Counted from the stretch's first letter, positions 25,345 to 36,659 are shown. The stretch is 64,000 nt of DNA from Acridotheres tristis (GCA_037013685.1 CM072919.1:3597616-3661615); one strand, 5' to 3'. Numbers and translations are program-made. Notes: generated by a model not told the origin, from the letters alone.

Positions 25345-26420
25345 GCAGGAAAAGGGGGACGGGGAAAAGGGGAAATAGGGAAAAGGGGAAATAGGGAAAA
25401 GGGGAAATAGGGAAAAGGGAAAAGGGAACAGGGAAATAGGGAAAAGGGAACAGGGAAAAGGGAACAGGGAAAAGGGGAAATAGGGAAAAGGGGAAATAGG
25501 GAAAAGGGGAACAGGGAAAAGGGGAACAGGGAAAAGGGGAAATAGGGAAAAGGGAAATAGGGAAAAGGGAACAGGGAAAAGGGGAAAGGGAAAAGGGGAA
25601 ATAGGGAAAAGGGAAATAGGGAAAAGGGGAACAGGGAAAAGGGGAAATAGGGAAAAGGGAAATAGGGAAAAGGGGAAATAGGGAAAAGGGGAACAGGGAA
25701 AAGGGGAACAGGGAAAAGGGGAAATAGGGAAAAGGGAAACAGGGAAAAGGGGAAATAGGGAAAAGGGAACAGGGAAAAGGGAACAGGGAAAGGGGGAACA
25801 GGGAAAAGGGAACAGGGAAACAGGGAAAAAGGGGAACAGGGAAAAAGGGGGAACAGGGAAAAGGGGAATCCGGGAAAAAAGGGAACAGGGAAAAAGGGGG
25901 ACAGGAAAAAAGGGGGAACAGGGAAAAAGGGGAACATGGAAAGGAGAATCCAGGGAAAAAGGGGATCCAGGAAAAGGAGGAAGAGGAAAAAGGGGGAACA
26001 GGAAAAAAGGGGGATCCAAGGAAAGGAGATCCAGAGAAAAGGGGGAACAGGAAAAAGGGGGAGCAGGAAAAGGGGGATCCAGGAAAAAGGGGGAACAGGG
26101 AAAGGGGATCCAGGGAAAGGGAAAGGGCCAGGAAAAGGGAGAGCAGGAAAAGGGGGAACAGGAAAAAGGGGAAGCAGGAAAAGGGGGGATCCACGGAGAG
26201 AGGGATCCAGGAAAAAAAGGAGATCCAGAGAAAGGAGAATCCAGGGAAAGGGGCAGGAAAAGGGGGAACAGGAAAAGAGGGATCCTGGAAAAAGGGGGAT
26301 CCAGGGAAAAGAGGGAACAGGAAAAAGGGAGATCTAGGGAAAGGGGATCCTGGAAAAGGGGAATCCTGGAAAAGGGGAATCCTGGAAAAGGGGGATCCTG
26401 GAAAAGGGGGACCTGTCCGG
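25345..26420 (+). repeat. Purine-rich GGGAAAAGGGGAAATA array
   Basis: Units change from GGGAAAAGGGGAAATA to GGATCCAGGAAAAAGGGGGA at about 25.9 kb. Confidence 0.9.
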
Positions 26421-27184
26421 GCCACCAGCTCTGTCGGGAAGGGACAGATCCCGGGATTTGGGTGTGGTGTCCCCAATCCATGTCCCCAGAGCCCGTCCCG
26501 GGGCTCAGCAGCTCCTGGGAGAATTCCCAGAATCCCAAAATCCCGAAATCCATGAGGCTGCAAAAAAAGATTTCCCGAGACCACCGTAGGGAGAGGCCGT
26601 TCCCGGTTATCCCGAGCACAGGAATTTGGGAAGAGGAGGGATAAAAACACCACCAGCCACGCCTGACGTGAAATCCTGGGAGTTTCCCCATTCCCCCCCA
26701 AAAAAAAAACCCTTTGGATTGGGTTAGGAATGCCAAGGATTCCATCAAGAATTCCCGTGGGACGGGATTTTGCAATTCCCTGGATTGCGGTGGCGCAGGC
26801 TGGACACCGGCAGCTGCTTTTCCAAATTCCTGGAATTCCCCGGGAGCTGCTCCGTGTCCCCTCCCGGCTGCGGGAATGTCGCGATTCCTTTTTATTCCGT
26901 GTTTTCATTCCCCGTCATTTGCCATTGAAACGAGAGTCGGGGAAACGCCGCGTTTTTAACGCTAAAACCGGTGCGGCTTTTCCTGGGAAAACTCCCGCAA
27001 TTCCAGGGCTCGGGAATGTTCCCCCCTCCATCCCTCAGAGAAGGGAAAACGGGATCATTTCCCAAGAATTCCCTTCGCTGTCCCTCAGCCCCAGCAAAGC
27101 CTTTTCTGGAGGGTTTGATCCCAAATCCCAAATCCCAAATAATCCCATCCAAGCGGAATCACGCGGCCACTCCCGAGTCCAGCC

Positions 27185-28020
27185 CGGGATTCCTTTTCCA
27201 GCAGGGAATTCCCTCTCGTCCTTAATTTCCCTTTTCCAGCAGGGAATTCCCTCTCGTCCTTAATTTCCCTTTTCCAGGAGGAAATTCCCTCTCGTCTTTA
27301 ATCTCTTTTCTCCAGGAAGAAATTCCCTCTCGTCCTTAATCTCCCTTTTCCAGGAGGGAATTCCCTCTCGTCCTTAATTTCCCTTTTCCAGCAGGGAATT
27401 CCCTCTTGTCCTTAATTTCCCTTTTCCAGCAGGGAATTCCCTCTCGTCCTTAATTTCCCTTTTCCAGGAGGAAATTCCCTCTCGTCTTTAATTTCCCTTT
27501 TCCAGGAGGGAATTCCCTCTCGTCCTTAATTTCCCTTCTCCAGGAGGGAATTCCCTTTTGTCCATAATTTCCCTTTTCCAGGAGGGAATTCCTTCTTGTC
27601 TTTAATCTCTTTTCTCCAGGAAGAAATTCCCTCTCGTCCTTAATTTCCCTTTTCCAGGAGGAAATTCCCTTTTGTCCTTAATCTCCCTTTTCCAGGAGGA
27701 AATTCCCTCTTGTCCTTAATTTCCCTTTTCCAGGAGGAAATTCCCTTTTGTCCTTAATCTCCCTTTTCCAGGAGGAAATTCCCTCTTGTCCTTAATTTCC
27801 CTTTTCCAGGAGGAAATTCCCTTTTGTCCTTAATTTCCCTTCTCCAGCGGGGAATTCCCTTTTGTCCATAATTTCCCTTTTCCAGCAGGAAATTCCCTCT
27901 CGTCCTTAATTTCCCTTTTCCAGGAGGGAATTCCCTCTTGTCTGTAATTTCCCGGACAGTTCCAGCCCGGGATTCCTTCTCCAGGAGGGAATTCCCTCTC
28001 GTCCTTAATCTCTCGGACAG
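27185..28020 (+). repeat. 38-bp minisatellite with acceptor-like units
   Basis: About 21 copies containing TTAATTTCCCTTTTCCAGGA and GGAAATTCCCTCTCGTCC. Confidence 0.9.
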
Positions 28021-28179
28021 TTCCAGCCTTATTTTTCTACTCCGGATCTGATTCTTCCTCTGTGTTCGAGACCAGAGCTTGGTGCTATCCCGGAGCCGGG
28101 AATTCTTCCTCCCTCTCCTCCTCCTCCTCCTCCTCAGGGGCTCCAGCCCCTCCATCCCGGGAGAATCCCGTGGGATGTG

Positions 28180-29285
28180 AATGAAGGGGATGGGAGGAGG
28201 GGAAAGGAGAAGGGAAAAGGGGATGGGAAAAGGGAAATGGGGATGGGAAAAGGGAAATGGGGCTGGGAAAAGGGAAATGGGGTTGGGAAAAGGGAAATGG
28301 GGATGGGAAAAGGGAAATGGGGCTGGGAAAAGGGAAATGGGGTTGGGAAAAGGGAAATGGGGATGGGAAAAGGGAAATGGGGATGGGAAAAGGGAAATGG
28401 GGATGGGAAAAGGAATGGGGCTGGGAAAAGGAACTAGGGATGGGAAGAGGACAAAGGGAGCTGGGAAAAGGGAAATGGGGATGGCAAGGGAAATGGGGTC
28501 AAGGGAGGAAAGGGAAAATGGAGCTGGGAAAAGGGAAATGCTAGGAAATGGGAAAGGGACTGGGGATGGGAAAAGGGAAATGGGGCTGGGAGAAGGGAAA
28601 TGGGGTTGGGAAAAGGGAAATGGGGATGGGAGGAGGGAAATGGGGATGGGAGGAGGGGAAAGGAGAAGGGAAAAGGGGATGGGGAAAACAGAAAAGGAGC
28701 CAGGAGAAGAGACAGGGAGCTGGGAAAAGGGGATGGAAAAATGGAAAAGGGGATGGGAGGAGGGAAAAGGAGATGGGAAAAGGGAAAAGGGATTGGGAAA
28801 AGGGAAAAGGGGATGGGGAAAAGGAAAAGGGGATGGGGAAAAGGGAAAAGGGATTGGGAAAAGGGAAAAGGGGATGGGAAAAAGGAAAAGGGATTGGGAA
28901 AAGGAAAAGGGATTGGGAAAAGGGAAAAGGGATTGGGAAAAGGGAAAAGGGGATGGGGAAAAGGAAAAGGGATTGGGAAAAGGGAAAAGAGGATGGGGAA
29001 AAGGAAAAGGGATTGGGAAAAGGGAAAAGGGATTGGGAAAAGGGAAAAGGGATTGGGAAAAGGAAAAGGGATTGGGAAAAGGGAAAAGAGGATGGGGAAA
29101 AGGAAAAGGAGCCAGGAGAAGGGGCAAGGGGCTGGAGGAAAAAAGGGGCAAGGAGAGGGGAAAAAGAGCTGGGAAATGGGGTTGGAAAAGGGAAAAGGGG
29201 CAGGGAAATGGGATTAAGGAGAAGGGAAAAGGAGCTGGGAAAAGGATCCAGGAAAAGGGGCTGGAAAAAGGGAAAAGGGGCAGGG
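28180..29285 (+). repeat. Purine-rich GGGATGGGAAAAGGGAAAT array
   Basis: Units of 15-20 bp, almost free of C and T on this strand for 1.1 kb. Confidence 0.9.
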
Positions 29286-29547
29286 AGGCCGTGGAGCATC
29301 TCCCAATTTTTGGGTCCCAGCAGGAGCTGGGGCTGGGATTGCTGGCAGGTGGGAAAAAATTCCTTAATTTTCTTTTTTTTTTTTCCTTCTCTCCTCTCCC
29401 CCTTTTTTTTTTTTTTTTTCCCACCATTCTGGAATTTTCTGCCTTGTCCCAATAAATCCGTGCTCATCCCATTGGGTGTTTTTGTATGGCAGAAATAGAA
29501 GTGCAGATCCCCAGTAGTCGCTTGTACTTTGTTGAGTGCATTTGCCA

Positions 29548-29553
29548 AATAAA
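29548..29553 (+). terminator. Candidate distal polyadenylation signal of GNG7
   Basis: AATAAA is followed by a T-run and then an A-rich tract; a second AATAAA lies about 100 bp upstream at 29451. Another AATAAA at about 30363 is an alternative end. Confidence 0.4.
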
Positions 29554-29555
29554 TT

Positions 29556-30083
29556 TCTTTTTAAAAAAAAAAGAAAGAAAAAAAAAAAAAAGAAAAAAGG
29601 AGGGGAAAAAAACCACAAAAAAAAAAAAAAGGAAAAAAGAGAAAAAAACCACACAAAAAAAAAGACTTTTCAGAACTTTTTAAGTGCTGGAAGGGGGAGC
29701 AGGAGGAGCTGGAGCCCAGCTCCACAAAAGCCTTTTTTTTTTTTGGGATTTAACCACATGCCCAGATCTGTCCGGCCTTTCTTTATGGGATGTGGTGAAG
29801 CCGGTGCCAAAAATAGAAATCTGGGAAGAAAAGAGCCAGGGAAACATTTCTCCTTTTCCACTTTTCCTCCCCGTGCCTCGCCCTCCCCTCCCTGTCTCGG
29901 GGGATGGAGCCTCTGGATCCTCCCAAATCCCTTTTTTTTTCTTTTTTCCCCTCCTAAAACCCTTAAAAAAATCCAATTTTATTTAACAAAAATCCCAATC
30001 ATTCATTTACTCCCAGCCCACCCGGCATCCTCGGCTCTCCTCGTTTTCTCCTTCTCTCTGGTCTGTCTTTCAAATGATCATTA

Positions 30084-30114
<31 letters not shown>

Positions 30115-30115
30115 T
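29556..30115 (+). repeat. A-rich tract and TTA microsatellite
   Basis: 29565-29675 is A/G/C-poor-in-T low complexity; 30084-30113 is a TTA trinucleotide run. The rest of 29.56-30.44 kb is unique with no gene seen. Confidence 0.8.
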
Positions 30116-30439
30116 GCCAAACTCCGATCTCGTTGCCAAATCCAGTTTTTTTTTCCGGGCTGTCCTTAGGAAGTGGTCGGTGTCTGTGCCGTAGGCTCCT
30201 CATCCGTCTGCAATTCCCGTTTTTTCGGGGTTTTTTTTGGGGTTTTTTTTGGGTTTGTTTTGTTGATTTTTCCCCCTTTTCTCGCGTGCCGAAGCCCCGG
30301 GCCCTCCTCGCGCCGTGTTTAATATTCCGTGGACTCGTTGTTCCCCGAGTGAATGGATTACACAATAAAATAAAAAAATAAAAAGGCTCACTTTGAATTT
30401 TGCCACGTTTCCTCCTCCTGCCTGGGCTGAGCTCCCGGG

Positions 30440-31310
30440 GGATCGGGAATTCCGGGATCCCCTGGGATCGGGGATTTTATGGAATTTATAATTCCCTGGG
30501 ATTGAGGATTTTATGGAATTTATAATTCCCTGGGATTGGGCATCCCCTGGGATTGGGGATTCACAGGAATTGAGGATTTTCTGGGATTGGGGATTCTCTG
30601 GGGTTGAGGATTTTATGGAATTTATAATTCCCTGGGGTTGAGGATCCCCTGGGATTGAGGATTCTCTGGCATTGAGGATTCCTTGGGATTGAAGATTTTC
30701 TGGGATTGGGGATTCCTTGGGATTGAGGATCCTCTGGGATTGGGGATTTTATGGAATTTATAATCCCCTGGGGTTGGGGATCCTCTGGGATTGAGGATTT
30801 TCTGGAATTGAGGATTCACAGGAATTGAGGATTTTATGGAATTTGTAATTCCCTGGGATTGGGGATCCTCTGGGATTGGGGATTTTATGGAATTTGTAAT
30901 TCCCTGGGATTGGGGATTCTCTGGGGTTAAGGATTTTATGGAATTTATAATTCCCTGGGGTTGAGGATTCCGTGGGATTGAGGATTCCTTGGGATTGAGG
31001 ATTTTCTGGGATTGAGGATTTTCTGGAATTGAGGATTCTCTGGGATTGAGGATTTTCTGGGATTGAGGATTCTCTGGGATTGAGGATTCTCTGGGATTGA
31101 GGATTCACCGGAATTGAGGATTTTCTGGGATTTAAACCCTCTGGGAATCCCCTGGCCCCTTTTTCTCCTCCCTTGGGAATCTTTCCACTCAAAAATTCCC
31201 TTTTCCCACCTTTGGGAGCTCCCCTGACCCCGTCCCTGGATGTTCAGGTGAGATTGGGAATTCTGGATTCACTGGAATTGAGGATTTTCTGGGATTTAAA
31301 CCCTCTGGGA
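30440..31310 (+). repeat. GGGATTGAGGATTCTCT minisatellite
   Basis: Units of 16-17 bp with longer interspersed ATGGAATTTATAATTCCC blocks (an imperfect palindrome). 31310-31830 is mostly unique with T/A runs. Confidence 0.9.
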
Positions 31311-31829
31311 ATCCCGTGGCCCCTTTTTCTCCTCCCTTGGGAATCCTTCCACTCTCAAAAATTCCATTTTCCCACCCTTGGGAATCCCCCAACTCTCGGG
31401 GATTCCCTGCACTCCCCATCCCTGGTGCCTCCTCCGGGAGAGCCTTTGGGAATTTCTTTTTTTTTTCCCGGAAATCTCCTTTTTTTTTCCCGGGAATCTC
31501 GGTTTTTTTTGTCCCGGGAAATCTCCGGAGCCATCCCATCCCACGGAGCCACGGGAAAACCAAACCCAGCTCTTCAATCCTTCCTTTTTCTTTTTTTTTT
31601 TTTTTTTTTTTTTTGGGAAAAAAACCCAAAAACCGGGATCCCTGCCTGCTCCAGCTTCCCGCTTTCCTGGAAAATCAGCGAGATCCAGGCCGGGAATTGT
31701 TGGGATTTTTCCGCCCCAAAAACCGGAGGGACAAAGGGGACAAACAGTGGGGTGGCAGCGGGTCCCCCCCAAACCCCAAAATCCCAAATTTTCCCGAATT
31801 CCGGGGACCCCCCAGCGCTTCCTCAGCCG

Positions 31830-32200
31830 GGAATTCTGGGCCGGAGGTGGCGGTGCCATCGCCAGGCGACACCGGCCGGGTGGCACCGGGCTGGGAGCGG
31901 CTAAAAATAACCTTCCCTCCTCCGCCGGGCTATTTTTAGCTCTAATTAATTAACTCCCCGCCGCCTTAATTAACTCCCCGCCGCCTTAATTAACTCCTTT
32001 GCGCTCGGAGCCGCGGCCACGGCACCGGCAAAGCCGCGGGGTCCCCCCGGTGCCACCCCGGGGTCACCCCCCGACCGCGCTGTCCCCACGGGGGTGACAC
32101 GGGGACACCCGTGACGCAACGGGGCCGCCGCGGTGACGTCACGGAGGGACTTCCTGCTCCGCGGGAGCGGCGAGGGGAGGCGGGGACGGCTCCGTGCCTC
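31830..32200. promoter_or_regulatory. CpG-rich intergenic block with CRE
   Basis: GC-rich sequence between the convergent genes, with a perfect CRE TGACGTCA (32134-32141) and an ETS/kB-like GGGACTTCC (32146-32154). It resembles a promoter or enhancer, but no exon is visible. Confidence 0.4.
31901..31939. promoter_or_regulatory. Twin MEF2 sites
   Basis: CTAAAAATAA (31901-31910) and CTATTTTTAG (31930-31939) both fit YTAWWWWTAR exactly and are 19 bp apart. They are followed by TTAATTAACTCC repeats (31943-31996). Confidence 0.55.
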
Positions 32201-32464
32201 AGTTTCCCCCCGGTTTCCAGATGTTGGGGGTGTCGGGATGGGCAGAGCAGCCCGGGGGGGGTTGGGGTGGGTGTCGCCTCCCCCCACCCCGGTTTTGTGT
32301 CCCCAATGTCGCTCGCAGGGTGGAGCCGAGCCCGGGAGCCGCCGGAGCCGCCCAGGCCAGACTCATTAATCATAAATCACTAATTAGAAATCAGCAATCA
32401 GCGGCTCCGGCCCTGCCCTGTCTGCCCGCGGCGGCTCCGGGACCCCCCCGAACCCAAAACCCCC

Positions 32465-32925
32465 CCGGTGTCACCCCCCGGGACCGGTGTCACCCCCCGG
32501 GACCGATGTCACCCCCCGGGACCGGTGTCACCCCCCGGCACCGATGTCACCCCCATGGCGATGTCACCCCGCGGGACCGGTGTCACCCCCATGGCGGTGT
32601 CACCCCCCGGCACCGGTGTCACCCCCCGGCACCGGTGTCGCCCCCCGGCACCGGTGTCACCCCCATGGCGGTGTCACCCCCCGGGACCGATGTCACCCCC
32701 ATGGCGGTGTCACCCCCGGGACCGATGTCACCCCCATGGCGGTGTCACCCCCGGGACCGGTGTCACCCCCATGGCGGTGTCACCCCCCCGGGACCGATGC
32801 CACCCCCAGGGCGGTGTCACCCCCCGCGACCGGTGGCACCCCCATGGCGGGACCGGTGTCACCCCCATGGCGGTGTCACCCCCGGGACCGGTGTCACCCC
32901 CATGGCGGTGTCACCCCCGCGGGCA
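32465..32925 (+). repeat. 18-bp GC-rich minisatellite
   Basis: Alternating GTGTCACCCCCCGGGACC and GTGTCACCCCCATGGCG units. 32926-33230 is unique apart from AT-rich homeobox-type motifs at 32980-33020. Confidence 0.9.
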
Positions 32926-33229
32926 CATTCGGCATCCCCCCCCCCGTGTCAACTTTTTTTTTGGGGGGTGCGACCTCCTCATTATTCATTAATTACCGAA
33001 CAATCGCCCAGCGTTTAATTATCCCGCGCTGCCGAGGCAGGGGGGTCACGGTGGGGATCTGGGGGTGTCCCCAGGACCCCAAACCCAGCCCTGGGCTCCT
33101 TTTTGAGGGGGGGGTGAATCAGGGACCCCTCCCCGAACCCCCAAACCCCATTGAACCCCCTCTTGGTGGGAGCGACTTTGGGGTCCATGGAGGGGTCCCT
33201 GAGCTCTGGGGGTGCCCCAGCTGCTGTTT

Positions 33230-33560
33230 TGGGGGAGCCCAAAAAGTCTCTGTGCCCATGGAGGGGGGTCTCTGGAGGGTCTGAGAGCTCCTGAGCCCTT
33301 TGCCTGCTGTTCTGGGGGTCTTTGGGGGGGTCCCTGAGCTCTGGGGGTGCCCCGGTCTGGGGGCGTCTGTGCAGGTGGGAGGTCTGGGGGTTCCTGAGCC
33401 CTTAGGCTGCTGTTTCAGGGGGGTCTTTGGGGGTCCCGGCTCTGGGGGCTGGGGGGTCTCTGTGATCATGGGGGGGTCTCTGGTGGGTCTGGGGGTTCCT
33501 GAGCCCTTTGCCTGCTGTTCTGGGGGGTCCCTGGGGGGTCCCTGGGGGGGTCACAGGGAC
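33230..33560 (+). repeat. Degenerate GGGGGTCTCTG / CTGAGCCCTTTGCCTGCTG repeat
   Basis: Three to four diverged copies of about 110 bp. 33560-34780 is otherwise GC-rich unique spacer, with a short GTGTCCCCGGGCAGGCGG repeat at 34013-34090; no gene seen. Confidence 0.7.
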
Positions 33561-34788
33561 ACCGTGGGTGGATTTTGGGGGGGGCCCTGGAGATGCTGTC
33601 ACCCCTCCCACCCCCGTGACCCAGCCGCGGTGTGACACACCGGTCACACGAGTGGCACAGCCGCGGTGACAGCGGCGACAGGAATGGCCTCGTGACGTCG
33701 CCACCTCATCAGTGAAACGAGTCGGGGCAGCCTCAGCCGCCCTCGGGCCCTTTCCCTTCGCGATTTTCCCAGGGGGACCCCCGGGAACAGCGAGACCCCC
33801 ACCCCGAGCTGACACCCCACGGCTGGGGGGGACCCGGGGAGGGGTCGCAGTTTGGGTCACCCAGCGGGTGTTTGTCACCACCGTGTCCCTTTGTGACCGC
33901 CGGGACCGTCACACGTCGCGCTCCCTCCGTGCCTCAGTTTCCCCCGCAATGAGAAGCCCAAAGGAGGGCACAGGGCACGTCCCCAAAGCACGGGACACTC
34001 CGCGGCGGCCACCGTGTCCCCGGGCAGGCGGGCACCGTGTCCCCGGGCAGGCGGGCACCGTGTCCCCGGGCAGGCGGCCACCGTGTCCCCAGCGCGCCGG
34101 GACCGCCCTGCCCTGGCTCCGCGCCGGGGCTGGCACCGCTCCCCACGCGGGGTCACCTCGTGTGACACCGCGCGTGTGACACGGGCAGGGCCAGCTCAGG
34201 TGAGCTCAGGATCCGCTCCCCCGAATTCCCCACGACCCCGCGGTGGGGGGGACCCCCACCCCCGGCCTCACTTTCCCCGGAGCCCCCGGGATTCCCACTG
34301 TCCTTGTCCCCAAGCCCCGGGGGACAGAGGGAATCCCCCCGTGGGCGCTCCGGGGACTTCCCGGGGTCCCCCCACGGGCAGCCCCGCTCTCGCTTCCCAC
34401 GGCCGCGGGTTTTTTTTTTTCCGCGGGGGTGGGGGAAGCTCCGAGCCCGAGGGGAGGGGGGTGGGCGTGCCTCAGTTTCCCCCCCCCCCCGAGCTCCGGG
34501 CAGCCCGTGGGTGTTTTTATTGGAAAAAAAAAAAACAAAAAACCAACCCTTTTCCAGAGAAGGGCGGGGTGGGAATTTCTCCTGCAGCAGCAGCAGCAGC
34601 AGAGAGGCCACACACGGGGGGGAATTTCGGCCCTATAAAAGACCCCCCTCATCGTGCAGAGCCCCCAGGGGAGGTGGAGCCCACCCCAAAACCCACCCCA
34701 AAACCCACCCAGGAGGCGCCGATCCCGCTCCCTTGGGAACGGCTCCAGCAGAGCCGAGGGAAGAGCAAACACCACTAACGTCAGACAT

Positions 34789-34794
34789 TTTATT
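34789..34794 (-). terminator. GADD45B: GADD45B polyadenylation signal
   Basis: AATAAA on the minus strand, about 530 bp after the stop codon. The intervening 34795-35323 is the 3' UTR. A second AATAAA near 34515 could extend it. Confidence 0.65.
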
Positions 34795-35323
34795 GCAAAG
34801 AAATTCAGTTCCTCTTTCGGTAGAAGAATAAACTCTGGAAAAAGATTCAGCTCAGGGTCTCCACGTGCAAAAAAACAGCACCCCGGGAGGTGCAGGTCCA
34901 TCTCTACGTGGATAATTCCTTGGAAAAAGCAGTTTTTTTGCAACAACAACAAAAAAAAATTAAAAATCCAGCTCTGCGCAGTTCTCGCCTCCATCAGGTC
35001 TCAGCTGCCAAAAATCGCGACAGTGTCCAGCTCCAGGGTCACCCCTGGTCACCCACGGTCCAGCACGACTCCTCGGCCGGCGGCTCCGGCCCGCGGCCAC
35101 CCGGGCTCGGCACGGCGCCCTCCATTCCCACCGCGGCGGCCGCGCTCCCCTTCCTCCTCTTCGGTTGAAAAGAAAAATAAAATCGGTGGGTTTTGGGGAT
35201 TGTGGGTTGGAACTCGCTGTTTCGCCTCCTTTTTTTTTTTTTTTTTTTCCTGCTGTTTTACGTTAGGGTTTGGGTGGGTTTTTTTTAAGGTTTTTAACCC
35301 TTCAAGTCCAGGCCGGGAAGGGC

Positions 35324-36251
35324 TCAGCGCTCCTGCAGACACACGTAAGGCACCCACTGGTTCCTGTCGCGACTCTCGGCGCAGTAACTCGCCACCTCCT
35401 CCAACCCTTGACTCTTCCAGGCGTCCGTGTGCGAGTTCTGGGGAAGCAGGAGCACGAGGTTAGTGCCACCAACGCCCCGACACGTGTCCCCGAGTCACCC
35501 TCCCCGGCCCCTGGCGGAGTCACGGGGCCACCAGCGCGTCCCCTCGCCGCTCACCGTGACCAGCAGACAGTGCAGGTCGCGGGGCTCGGACTGCGGCTCG
35601 GGCTCGCCCAGGATGGCGGCGAGGCGCTGCATGCCCGACACTCGCAGGATGTGGATGTCGTTGTCGCAGCAGAACGCCTGGATGAGCGTGAAATGGATCT
35701 GCAGGGCGATGTCACCTTCGTCCTCCTCGTCGGTGGCCAGCACGCACAGCACCACGCTGTCGGGGTCCCTGCGGGGGTGGGGAGGGTGAGCGGCGACCGG
35801 GACAGCTCGGGGTGGTGGAACCCCCTCCCGTCACCTCCTTGTCGCGATAAAAACGGGGGACAGACCCCCTCCCCCCAAAAAAAAATTCTGCCTGGTCACC
35901 CCCCCCTCGTAAAACGCTCCAGCCGAGAGCCAGCCCCGCGCTAAGAGCGCTGGAATGAACCCCGCCACGCGAGCCAGACCCCCCGACAAACCGCCCCGAC
36001 AGAGCCCTGTCGCGATACTCACACATTCATGAGCTTGGCCGACTCGTAGACCCCCACGGTGAGCCGGTCCTGCCGCTGCGCCGCCACCAGCACCCGCTCC
36101 ACCGCCTCGCTCACCGCCTGCATCCTGCCGGGAGGAACGGCACGGCCGGTGAGCGGCCACGGCGACGAGCACGGAGCCGCCCCGCGCAGCACCCCGAGCT
36201 GCCCGCCACTTACTTGCTGCTATCGCAAGGCACCAGCTCCTCCAGGGTCAT
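35324..36251 (-). CDS. GADD45B: Growth arrest and DNA damage-inducible protein GADD45 beta, four exons
   Basis: Exons on the minus strand are 36251-36214, 36124-36023 (102 nt, the standard size for this family), 35768-35555 and 35437-35324 (TGA 35326-35324), giving 155 aa against about 160 in human. It starts [13 protein letters not shown] and continues [16 protein letters not shown]; the exon-2/3 junction encodes [17 protein letters not shown]. The acidic loop [16 protein letters not shown] and the C-terminal [12 protein letters not shown] are typical of GADD45B. The protein has the L7Ae/L30e-like GADD45 fold; family members bind MTK1/MEKK4, MKK7, PCNA and p21, and act in stress signalling and active DNA demethylation. 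All introns are GT-AG. A TATA box, two CCAAT boxes and a kB-like site lie upstream. It converges with GNG7. GADD45A and GADD45G are less likely given the [10 protein letters not shown] start and the synteny. Confidence 0.95.
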
Positions 36252-36302
36252 GGTGCAATTGTAATCCCCAGGAGAAGAAGGAAAATTCCAAGTGCAATAG
36301 TC

Positions 36303-36356
36303 CTGAGCGCGAATATCGCGGGGATATCGCGGAGATATCGCGGCGCTATCGCAATC
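36303..36356 (-). repeat. CGCGATAT motif repeat in the GADD45B 5' UTR
   Basis: Three to four imperfect 11-12 bp copies of CCGCGATATC lie between the predicted start site and the ATG. They are CpG-rich and partly self-complementary. Confidence 0.6.
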
Positions 36357-36432
36357 CCCTACCCCGCTCTGCTCCGCTCCAGTCGCTGCTCCAACACGAT
36401 CGCTCTGAGGCACCGCCGCACCCTGCGCTGCC

Positions 36433-36439
36433 TTTTATA
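36433..36439 (-). promoter_or_regulatory. GADD45B: GADD45B TATA box
   Basis: TATAAAA on the minus strand, about 180 bp upstream of the start codon, predicting a start site near 36405 and a 5' UTR of roughly 150 nt. Confidence 0.75.
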
Positions 36440-36486
36440 GGCCCCGGCGGCTGGGCGGGGCCACGCGCGGCGCCCCCGCCTCGCCC

Positions 36487-36600
36487 ATTGGCTGGCGCAG
36501 CGCGGAGCCACCCACGGGCACGGCGCTGATTGGGCGCCGCCGGCGGGGACCACGTGGGGTGAAACGCGGGGGGGGGAGAGTGAGGGGGAAACCCCCGCCC
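36487..36600 (-). promoter_or_regulatory. GADD45B: GADD45B proximal promoter elements
   Basis: On the minus strand CCAAT boxes lie at 36487-36491 and 36529-36533, an E-box CACGTG at 36551-36556, and a near-consensus kB-like GGGGTTTCCCCC stretch around 36584-36596. NF-kB control of GADD45B is established in mammals; that this site is used here is an inference. Confidence 0.5.
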
Positions 36601-36659
36601 TGAAACTGCGCCCCCCCCGCGCCGGGACGTGCGTGGGACCGGCGGGGCGGCGGCACCGG

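Larger units (their letters stand above)
23263..29575 (+). other. Putative GNG7 3' UTR and downstream region
   Basis: No further coding exon is seen after the TAG at 23260-23262. The stretch is mostly simple-sequence arrays (annotated separately) and ends in an ordinary-looking 3' end with AATAAA at 29451 and 29548-29553. Mammalian GNG7 has a multi-kilobase 3' UTR, so this is a reasonable end. An AATAAA inside the A-rich block near 24.1 kb would give a much shorter message. Unique stretches at 24600-25340, 26400-27180 and 29285-29550 contain nothing else I recognise. Confidence 0.4.

Noticed and set aside
24600..26960. Long antisense frames rich in Pro/Phe/Ser
   Set aside because: Translation of the purine-rich arrays on the opposite strand; low complexity only.
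30084..30113. TTA run as a SINE tail
   Set aside because: No SINE body or target duplication is visible next to it; treated as a microsatellite.
34631..34640. Plus-strand TATA-like CTATAAAAG
   Set aside because: It lies just beyond the GADD45B 3' end with no downstream exon or start context that I can support.
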